37,040 bases of DNA from Massilia horti (GTDB taxonomy: Bacteria; Pseudomonadota; Gammaproteobacteria; Burkholderiales; Burkholderiaceae_D), in the NCBI RefSeq assembly GCF_004614195.1, contig NZ_SPUM01000117.1:1-37040 (forward strand), in the 5' to 3' direction. A program made the position numbers and the translations under genes. This document shows positions 20,143 through 26,282 of the stretch, in pieces; the first letter of the stretch is position 1, and each line of letters opens with the position of its first letter. Under the pieces are notes generated by a model. That model ran no database searches. It saw nothing but the letters and a program-made list of their open reading frames with translations, and was not told where the DNA came from.

Positions 20143-21432
20143 TCAGTCCTGCTCGCGCCTGAACTTCCACAGCGCCAGCGCCCCGAACACGAGCGCAAAC
20201 GCGAGCTGCACGCCGATTGCCGGCATCACCGCCGCAAGATCCAGCCCGCGCCACGTCACCGCGTCCAGCCCGTCCACCGCCCAGCGCACCGGCACCACCA
20301 GAGCCACCTGCTGCACCCAGTGCGGGAACAGGAACGATGGAATCCACGCCCCGCCCAACATCACCATCATCAATGTCGCGAAGATCGAGATACCGCGCGC
20401 CGCCTCGGGCGTCTTGCCGAACGCCGCGATCAGCATCCCGAAGCATGCCGTCAGCAGCGCAAACGCGAACGCCACGCCGACAAAGCCGGCTATGTTGGGC
20501 ACTTGCACTCCGAATATCAGGTGCGCGGCAACGAAGATCACGCACATCAGCCCAAACGCGATGATCGTGGCCGAGGCCACGCGCCCCAGCACTACGGTCG
20601 ACATGCCAACCGGCGCGGCCAGCAGCCGGTTCCACACGCCGCTCCGGCGCGCCAGCAAAATGCCGATGCCCATGTCGACACCCATGAACAGGATGAACTG
20701 CACGCCCATGCCCGCAAACGAATGCGCATAGCCGTTGTAACCCTGCATCGCCGACGAGGCGGACACCTGCTGCTCGCGCGTGGAAAACGGCATGGACAAC
20801 CCGGCTTTCTGCGGCTTGCCTGCATCCTGCGCGCCCTGCGTCGCCCGGGTCTGGAACGCCAACACGCTCTTGAGCATGTCGCGCGTGACCGCGCTGTCCG
20901 GGTCGGTCTGCGCAGCCTGCTCAAGCTGGCGCAGGCTGCGCTCGGTGAAGTCGTGCCCCGCCTGTCCGTTGAACATTTCGGCGCTGACCACCTGCATCAC
21001 CTGCTGGGTCAGCATGCCCTTCACCATGCCCAGCACCGCCGGCTGCGACGGGTCATACAGCAGGCTGATCTCGGGCTTATCCGAGTGGCCGAAAAAGGCG
21101 GCGCCGGCGGCGTCGCCAAACCCCGCAGGGACCACGATCGCCACTTTCTGGGCGCCCTTGCGTACTTCCTTTTTGGCCTGCTCCAAGTCCAGCACGGTGA
21201 CGTGCAGGTTGGCGTCGGCCTTCAGGCCGTCGGCGATCTTGGCGCCCAACGGGCTTTGGTCCTGCAGCACCAGCGCGACCTCGATCGCGCTGCCCTTGCT
21301 GCCGGAGCCGCCGAAGACCGAGCCGAAGAAGGCGGCAATCACGATCGGCATCACCAGGTTGACCAGCAGCGCGCGGCGATCGTGCAGATAAAGGATCAGA
21401 TCCTTGCGGATCAATGCGATAAGTGCGGTCAT
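20143..21432 (-). CDS. ABC-2 type transporter permease
   Basis: A 429-residue membrane protein of the ABC-2/YhhJ-like permease type. One transmembrane helix at ~22-42, a large extracytoplasmic domain at ~45-225 (soluble, Gln/Ala-rich, typical of this subfamily), then about five hydrophobic segments from ~240 to the C-terminus. The ATG at 21432 starts 1 bp after the ATPase stop; a GTG at 21441 would give 3 more residues and an 8-bp overlap, and neither has a clear SD, which suggests translational coupling. It works with the ATPase upstream; substrate unknown (drug or lipid-type export is usual for this family). The palindromic element follows its stop by 14 bp. Confidence 0.9.
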   Translation of the reverse strand: MTALIALIRKDLILYLHDRRALLVNLVMPIVIAAFFGSVFGGSGSKGSAIEVALVLQDQSPLGAKIADGLKADANLHVTVLDLEQAKKEVRKGAQKVAIVVPAGFGDAAGAAFFGHSDKPEISLLYDPSQPAVLGMVKGMLTQQVMQVVSAEMFNGQAGHDFTERSLRQLEQAAQTDPDSAVTRDMLKSVLAFQTRATQGAQDAGKPQKAGLSMPFSTREQQVSASSAMQGYNGYAHSFAGMGVQFILFMGVDMGIGILLARRSGVWNRLLAAPVGMSTVVLGRVASATIIAFGLMCVIFVAAHLIFGVQVPNIAGFVGVAFAFALLTACFGMLIAAFGKTPEAARGISIFATLMMVMLGGAWIPSFLFPHWVQQVALVVPVRWAVDGLDAVTWRGLDLAAVMPAIGVQLAFALVFGALALWKFRREQD

Positions 21433-21433
21433 G

Positions 21434-22375
21434 TCAGTCACGCAGGGTGCGCCCGGTCAGGTTGAGGAAGAGGTCTTCGAGGCTGGTGCGCACGGTGGAA
21501 AAGTGCAGCGCGCGGCAGCCGGCCCGCTCCAGCCAGGCCATGACCGGCAGCGCATCGGTGGCCTGCGCCAGGCCGATATCGAGCGCGGCGCCGTTCGCAT
21601 GCACGGTGCTCACGCCCGGCTCTGCCCGCAGGCCGGCAAGCAGCGCCTCACTTGCTGCCGCTTCGAGCTCGACCCGCAGCGCCGCCTGTGCCGGCAGCCG
21701 CCGGCGCAGCGCGTCCGGGCTTTCGTCAGCCAGCACCTTGCCGTGGTCGATGATGACGATGTGGTCGGCCAGCCGCTCGACTTCTTCCATGTAGTGGCTG
21801 GTGTAGATCAGGGAACGGCCGCGCGCCTTGAGCTGTTCCAGGGTGTCGAAGATCGCATTGCGGCTTTGCGGGTCGACGCCGACGGTCGGCTCGTCGAGGA
21901 TCAGCAGGTCGGGGTCGTGCATCAGCGCGCTAGCGATGTTCAGGCGCCGCTTCATCCCGCCGGAGAAAGTGGCCGGCTTGTCCTTGGCGCGGTCCGCCAA
22001 GTTCACCAGGGCGAGCACTTCGTCGCAGCGCCGGTTCAGGGTCTCCTTGGCGAGCCCGTACAGCGCGCCGAACAGGCGCAGGTTCTCGCGTGCCGGGAGG
22101 TCCTCGTACAGCGCCAGGTCCTGCGGCACCAGGCCGATCCGGCGCTTGGCATCGCAGGTTCCCGGCATCACGGGTTCGCCGGCGAGCAGCACCTCACCCG
22201 CATCGGGCCGCAGCAGGCCGCACAGCATGCCGACCGTGGTCGACTTGCCGGCGCCGTTCGGTCCGATCAGGCCGACCGTCTGGCCGGACAGGACCTGGAA
22301 CGAAACACCGTCAACGGCGCGGCGCGCGTCGTATGACTTGGAAAGATTGGAAACGCTGAGCAAAACAGCTTGCAT
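21434..22375 (-). CDS. ABC transporter ATP-binding protein
   Basis: A 313-residue cytoplasmic ATPase of the ABC-2 exporter type. Walker A GPNGAGKS (38-45), Q-loop VPQDLALY, signature FSGGMKRRL (137-145), Walker B LLILDEPTVG (157-166) and H-loop His194 are all intact, so it should hydrolyse ATP. The C-terminal ~85 residues form the accessory domain found in DrrA/CcmA-like exporters and end in DLFLNLTGR. It is paired with the permease gene, which begins 1 bp after its stop. GGGGA upstream of the ATG is a modest SD. Confidence 0.94.
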   Translation of the reverse strand: MQAVLLSVSNLSKSYDARRAVDGVSFQVLSGQTVGLIGPNGAGKSTTVGMLCGLLRPDAGEVLLAGEPVMPGTCDAKRRIGLVPQDLALYEDLPARENLRLFGALYGLAKETLNRRCDEVLALVNLADRAKDKPATFSGGMKRRLNIASALMHDPDLLILDEPTVGVDPQSRNAIFDTLEQLKARGRSLIYTSHYMEEVERLADHIVIIDHGKVLADESPDALRRRLPAQAALRVELEAAASEALLAGLRAEPGVSTVHANGAALDIGLAQATDALPVMAWLERAGCRALHFSTVRTSLEDLFLNLTGRTLRD

Positions 22376-22444
22376 GTCGACATCCCCGGCACAGAAAGTT
22401 GAATATTAGCAAACTTATGCGCACGATAGGGCCACCGCTTGCTC

Positions 22445-22525
22445 CGTCGTTCCCGCGGAGGCGGGAACCCATAGGCCGCGTGCGAGACCGGCTCAGTATG
22501 CGCCCCCGCCTTCGCGAGGGCGACG
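22445..22525. repeat. Diverged core copy of the palindromic element
   Basis: CGTCG-TTCCCGC-ggag-GCGGGAA-CCCATAGGC at the left, and GCCCCCGCCTTCGCGAGGGCGACG at the right in diverged form, match the inner part of the 19981-20128 element in the same order. The outer arms (CGTAACGTGAAT) are absent and the right hairpin has several changes. It occupies most of the 193-bp gap between the EAL-HDOD gene and the ABC ATPase gene; no other feature is evident there. Confidence 0.6.
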
Positions 22526-22568
22526 TGGTTATGCAGCGGAGCCGCGCCGCTTTGCCGGCGCGCCGCTG

Positions 22569-23843
22569 TCAAATCGCGTAGCGCACCACGCTGTCGCCCC
22601 ACTCGAACGCGGTCAGTTCCAGTTCGGCCAGGTCGTCGCCGCGTATCGACAGTTCGCGCAGCGCCGGCGTGACCAGGTCCTCGCCCTCTTCCATGCGCTC
22701 GATCGCTTCGGCCAGCTTCAGCAGTTCGCCGAAGAAGCCGTCGCGCCCCAGCAGCGCGCACGAGACTTCGTCCACGCAGGGAATCTGCTCGACGATGTCG
22801 GCCATCGGAATGCAGAACAGCGTGTCCATCAGCGACATGATGCCGACCGTGAACGCGATGTCGGCCACCTGCCGCTGTGCCGGGCGCAGGCGCTGGGCCA
22901 GGAGCTCGATCAGGCGCGCGCGCGTGCTGGCCAGCAGCAGCAGCGGGTTCATGTTGTGCCCGCGCGTGCCCGGCTCGGCATACAGCATGATCTGCAGCCA
23001 GCGCTGCAGCTGGCGCCGGCCGAGGAGGATCAGGGCCTGGCTGATCGATTCGATGCGGCGCCCGGCGCCGGCCGCCGGCGTATTTACCAGTCGCAGCAGA
23101 TTGACCGCCAGCGTCACGTCTTTCTTGATCGCACGCTCGATCGCGGCGTTGTCGGCATCGGACGTGATCATGTGCATCAGCTCGATCAGCGCCGCCTGGG
23201 ATGGCGAGAGCTTGCGGCCGCCCAGCACCGACGGCTTGGCAAAATAATACCCCTGGAAGTAATCGAAACCAAGGTCCATGCAGCTCTTGTATTCCTGCGG
23301 CGTTTCGACCTTTTCCGCGATCAGTTTTTTGCCGGCTTCACGCACCTTGGGCACGAGCCCGAGCAGCGCCACGACCGGCAAGCTGCGCAGGTCCATCTTG
23401 ATGAACGACACCAGCGGCAGCAAGCGCTGGAACTGGGCATTGTCCGCCCCTTGCGCGGCGAACCGGTAACCGTGGCGTGAAAGCTCGGCCAGGCGCCACA
23501 GCAGCGCCTCGGTCGGCTCGACTGAGGGAAGCAGTTCCAGCACCGTGCGTTCACGTGGGAGAAAGGCGAAGATGTCGCTCATCAACACGTCGGCGTCGAC
23601 GTTGAGGAAACAGGTGGCGTCGCCGATCGCGCGGGTCAGCCCGAACTGGGCAGCATGGGCAATCACGCTTGCGGTGGCGGACAGGTTGCTTTCGATCTCC
23701 GCCGGTCCCTGCGCTGACGTTCGAAACAGCAATTCATAGCCGAACAGTGCCTGATTACGGTCGAGCACAGGCTGGCGCCCGAGGAAGAAATCGCGCACCC
23801 GCAAGGGTCTGGTAGCCTGCTCGCTGCTGGCGGTATCGTTCAT
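22569..23843 (-). CDS. EAL-HDOD signalling protein with degenerate EAL domain
   Basis: A 424-residue cytoplasmic protein of the YuxH/CdgJ type: N-terminal EAL-like domain (~20-210) fused to an HDOD domain (~215-400). The EAL signature reads YELLF (Glu37) and the place of the metal-binding DDFGTG loop is AAQGADN, so the catalytic aspartates are missing; EKVE and KMD remain. It is therefore unlikely to hydrolyse c-di-GMP and probably acts as a binding or scaffold protein; relatives affect motility and surface behaviour. It is a single gene with a perfect 15-bp palindrome 26 bp upstream of its start. Confidence 0.9.
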   Translation of the reverse strand: MNDTASSEQATRPLRVRDFFLGRQPVLDRNQALFGYELLFRTSAQGPAEIESNLSATASVIAHAAQFGLTRAIGDATCFLNVDADVLMSDIFAFLPRERTVLELLPSVEPTEALLWRLAELSRHGYRFAAQGADNAQFQRLLPLVSFIKMDLRSLPVVALLGLVPKVREAGKKLIAEKVETPQEYKSCMDLGFDYFQGYYFAKPSVLGGRKLSPSQAALIELMHMITSDADNAAIERAIKKDVTLAVNLLRLVNTPAAGAGRRIESISQALILLGRRQLQRWLQIMLYAEPGTRGHNMNPLLLLASTRARLIELLAQRLRPAQRQVADIAFTVGIMSLMDTLFCIPMADIVEQIPCVDEVSCALLGRDGFFGELLKLAEAIERMEEGEDLVTPALRELSIRGDDLAELELTAFEWGDSVVRYAI

Positions 23844-23868
23844 TGCAATCCCATCAACTGATCAACCG

Positions 23869-23883
23869 GGGGTACTTTACCCC
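23869..23883 (-). promoter_or_regulatory. Perfect palindrome upstream of the EAL-HDOD gene
   Basis: GGGGTA-CTT-TACCCC is a perfect inverted repeat with a 3-bp centre, located 26-40 bp upstream of the EAL-HDOD ATG. That position would overlap a promoter or the start of the transcript, so it may be an operator or a leader hairpin. The cognate regulator is unknown. Confidence 0.4.
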
Positions 23884-23912
23884 ATTCCAAGGCGCAAGTG
23901 TCCATTCTGGCC

Positions 23913-23932
23913 CCATTTTGGGGTCAAAATGG
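23913..23932 (-). terminator. Hairpin after the amidotransferase gene
   Basis: CCATTTTG (23913-23920) and CAAAATGG (23925-23932) form a perfect 8-bp stem with a 4-nt loop, 10 bp after the amidotransferase stop codon. The T tract expected of an intrinsic terminator is missing beyond the stem on the minus strand, so this is tentative. Confidence 0.45.
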
Positions 23933-23942
23933 CAAGTTTTGA

Positions 23943-24713
23943 TCAGGCCGGCACCGGCATGCCGTCGATAAACACCTTCAGCTCGCCCGGCTGGAAATCG
24001 GTCCAGCGTTCATTGGTCGTCAGCGGCTCGGTGACGATGACCGCGACCCGGTCGTTGGGCGTGGTCACCTCCGAAAAGTCGACCGACAGGTCTTCGTCGG
24101 ACAGGCAGGCGGTGGGAAACGGGTATTGGCGCACCACGTAGCAAAGCTTGGTCGAACAGTGGGCGAACAAGGCGGTGCCGTCCGAGAGCATCATGTTGAA
24201 GGTGCCGTAGCTGGCGATCTGATGCACCAGCTCAATCAGTACGACGCGCAAGGCGGGCAAGTCGGGCGCCTGGTCCCCGAAGCGCGCACGCAATTCCTGC
24301 ATCAGGAAGCAGAACGCGCGCTCGCTGTCGGTATTACCGACGGGATGGAAGGCCCCGTTGAGGTCAGGAAAAAAATCTTTGAGGTCGCCATTGTGGGCGA
24401 ACACCCAGTAGCGCCCCCACAGCTCGCGCACGAACGGATGGCAATTCTCAAGCGCAACCTGGCCCTGGGTCGCCTTGCGGATGTGGGCGATGACGTTGGT
24501 GGACTTGATCGGGTAGTGCTTGATCAGTTCGGCGATCGGCGAGGCGCTGGCGCCCTGGTGGTCGACGAAATGGCGCACGCCGCGCCCTTCGAAAAACGCG
24601 ATGCCCCAGCCGTCGTGGTGGGTGTCGGTGCGGCCGCCCCGATGGGCGAAACCGGTGAAGGAGAAGACAATGTCCGTGGGGACATTACAGTTCATTCCGA
24701 GGAGCTGGCACAT
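23943..24713 (-). CDS. Class II glutamine amidotransferase (YafJ-like)
   Basis: A 256-residue Ntn-hydrolase of the YafJ/EgtC-type class II amidotransferases. After Met removal the nucleophile is Cys2 (MCQLLGMNCN); HIRKAT (Arg79) and HNGDL (Asn108, Gly109, Asp110) form the glutamine-binding and oxyanion site. There is no synthase domain and no neighbouring acceptor enzyme, so the metabolic role is unknown; related proteins act as stand-alone glutamine hydrolases. DUF3567 lies 53 bp upstream on the same strand and they may be cotranscribed. I see no clear SD. Confidence 0.9.
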   Translation of the reverse strand: MCQLLGMNCNVPTDIVFSFTGFAHRGGRTDTHHDGWGIAFFEGRGVRHFVDHQGASASPIAELIKHYPIKSTNVIAHIRKATQGQVALENCHPFVRELWGRYWVFAHNGDLKDFFPDLNGAFHPVGNTDSERAFCFLMQELRARFGDQAPDLPALRVVLIELVHQIASYGTFNMMLSDGTALFAHCSTKLCYVVRQYPFPTACLSDEDLSVDFSEVTTPNDRVAVIVTEPLTTNERWTDFQPGELKVFIDGMPVPA

Positions 24714-24766
24714 GGAATAAAGCTTACCATGCCGCCACTCCTCGTGTGCCGGGTTTCCCTCCTGGC

Positions 24767-25024
24767 CTAGTGGAGGACGACAGGCTGGCTCATCAGGGTA
24801 TCGTAGGAGCCCAGGAAATCATCAATCTCCTCCATGGTCGGTTCGCTGGCGATCAGGTTGTTGACGTCGCGCCGGAAGGTTTGCGCCAGTTTGCCGCCGA
24901 TAAAGGCTTCGCGCCGGCCGGCCTTGTCGACGATTTCGTAGCCGCCGAAGCGCAGTGCTTCCAGGTTGCGGTCGGCGCCGAACTCGACGACGCTGTACTG
25001 CTCGCTGTTGTAGATCATGTTCAT
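24767..25024 (-). CDS. DUF3567 family protein
   Basis: An 85-residue soluble protein beginning MNMIYNSEQYSVVEFG, which I recognise as the betaproteobacterial DUF3567 family. The function is unknown. It contains GGYEIVDKAGRREAFIGG in the middle and an acidic helix (EPTMEEIDDFLGSYD) near the end. AAGGAG lies 6 bp upstream of the ATG, a strong SD, which suggests high expression. The length is normal for the family. Confidence 0.88.
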   Translation of the reverse strand: MNMIYNSEQYSVVEFGADRNLEALRFGGYEIVDKAGRREAFIGGKLAQTFRRDVNNLIASEPTMEEIDDFLGSYDTLMSQPVVLH

Positions 25025-25056
25025 GATGACTCCTTCACTCGATCAGATTGAGCAAA

Positions 25057-25081
25057 CCTGCCGTAGGCGGCGGGAGGCAGG
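25057..25081. terminator. Possible terminator between the CxCC gene and DUF3567
   Basis: CCTGCC (25057-25062) and GGCAGG (25076-25081) can pair with a 13-nt loop; short T-rich tracts follow on both strands (CTTTT on plus, TTTG on minus). It lies after the rsmB-to-CxCC run and before DUF3567, where transcription should stop. A second GC-rich hairpin, GGTTGGGGCAGCCCCACC read on the minus strand, lies nearer the stop codon. Confidence 0.35.
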
Positions 25082-25122
25082 CTTTTCACTTCACTAATGA
25101 GGTGGGGCTGCCCCAACCGATT

Positions 25123-25503
25123 TCAAGTGTGCGGCGGGGCCAGCTCCAGCAGCTGATCGTATGGCGCAAGTTGGAGCCACGATCGCAACTGATCAAGGTG
25201 CTCGCTGCTTGCCACGCCGATGAAGATTCGTGCAGGCGGCTGGCGCAGGATGCGATTTAATGTTACACGCAAAACCAGATTTCCGGTGCAGCACAGGCAA
25301 CCGGGCGCAATGCGGGATATCAGAAGAGTAGCGGATGGAACGAGAATCGAGCCGGGGTCGGCCAGGCCCTCGAGGATGACAGCCGTTGCACCATCTTGGT
25401 GCAGCTGGGCGGCAATGGCCTGTTCGCGCGCACGCGCCGTGGCGCCGGTTACCAGGGTGACGACCGGCCGCGCCGGCTGGCTGGAGCCGGGGTGGGACGC
25501 CAT
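25123..25503 (-). CDS. Small CobW-like CxCC protein without Walker A
   Basis: A 126-residue protein whose ATG shares one base with the stop codon of the response regulator (TGATG, 25501-25505), so translation is coupled. Residues 65-74 (IAPGCLCCTG; Cys69, Cys71, Cys72) and the following VLRVTLNRILR match the GCxCC metal motif and helix of the G3E/CobW GTPases. The place where a Walker A loop would be reads LVTGATARAREQAI (17-30), lacking Gly-Lys-Ser/Thr, and there is no NKxD or CobW C-terminal domain. It therefore resembles only the metal-site core of a CobW protein and should not be a GTPase. A metal-sensing or chaperone role is speculation. The same frame is open far upstream (to 26031), but that part is antisense-like shadow inside the regulator gene. 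Confidence 0.75.
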   Translation of the reverse strand: MASHPGSSQPARPVVTLVTGATARAREQAIAAQLHQDGATAVILEGLADPGSILVPSATLLISRIAPGCLCCTGNLVLRVTLNRILRQPPARIFIGVASSEHLDQLRSWLQLAPYDQLLELAPPHT

Positions 25504-26228
25504 CAGCCCCCTTTCTTGGCCAGCTTGCCCGGCTCCACGCCGAGCTGCTTGAGCTTGCGATACAGGTGGGTGCGCTCCAGGCCCGTCTTTTCGGCGACGC
25601 GGGTCATGCTGCCGCCTTCGCGGCCCAGGTGGTGCTCGAAATACATGCGCTCGAAGGCGTCGCGCGCCTCGCGCAGCGGCAGGTCGAACGACAGCGTGTA
25701 GCCATGGCCGTCGCCGCCGGTGGCCAGCGCGGTGCCGGGCAGGCGTGCGGCGATCGGCGCGCTGGGCATCTGCGCGGCGAACATCGGCGCGGCGCTCACG
25801 GTTTCCTCGACCGGCGCCACGATCTGCGGGCGGACCGCCAGCGCCGGGGCGCGCGCCACCTCCTGCGCCCGCGTCAGGCCCTGCTGCACGGCCTTGAGCA
25901 GCTTTTGCAGCGCGATCGGCTTTTCGAGGAAGTTCAGGGCGCCGATGCGGGTCGCCTCGACCGCGGTGTCGATCGTCGCATGGCCTGACATCATGATCAC
26001 GGGCATCGTCAGCAGCCCGTCGCGCTGCCATTCCTTGAGCAGCGTGACGCCGTCGGTATCGGGCATCCAGATGTCGAGCAGCACCAGGTCCGGCGCGCCC
26101 TGCGCGCGCGCCTCGCGCGCCTGCTGGGCATTTTCGGCCACCGTAATGGCATGGCCTTCGTCGCCCAGGATTTCCGAGAGCAGCTCGCGGATGCCCATTT
26201 CATCATCAACTACGAGTATGTTCGCCAT
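25503..26228 (-). CDS. NtrX-like response regulator without AAA+ domain
   Basis: A 241-residue response regulator: receiver domain 1-120 (acidic pocket Asp8, Asp9; phosphoacceptor Asp52 in LLDIWMPDTDG; Ser81; Lys103), an Ala/Pro-rich linker (~125-175), and a Fis-type helix-turn-helix at ~205-232 (SMTRVAEKTGLERTHLYRKLKQLG). The sigma-54-interacting AAA+ domain of classical NtrX is absent, so it must regulate by DNA binding alone. It is encoded 54 bp after the NtrY-like kinase, its likely partner. GGAAGG is a good SD. The C-terminal helix-turn-helix resembles that of NtrX/NtrC. Target genes are not evident; redox or nitrogen-related control is known for NtrYX relatives. Confidence 0.92.
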   Translation of the reverse strand: MANILVVDDEMGIRELLSEILGDEGHAITVAENAQQAREARAQGAPDLVLLDIWMPDTDGVTLLKEWQRDGLLTMPVIMMSGHATIDTAVEATRIGALNFLEKPIALQKLLKAVQQGLTRAQEVARAPALAVRPQIVAPVEETVSAAPMFAAQMPSAPIAARLPGTALATGGDGHGYTLSFDLPLREARDAFERMYFEHHLGREGGSMTRVAEKTGLERTHLYRKLKQLGVEPGKLAKKGG

Positions 26229-26282
26229 GTGTGCCTTCCAGATCTGATCTCACCCGTTCACAGCCGCAATTCTATGCGCGAT

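Noticed and set aside
25506..26031. N-terminal extension of the CxCC protein frame
   Set aside because: It overlaps the response-regulator gene in another frame and is Arg/Ala/Gly-rich; the ATG at 25503 overlapping the regulator stop is a better start.
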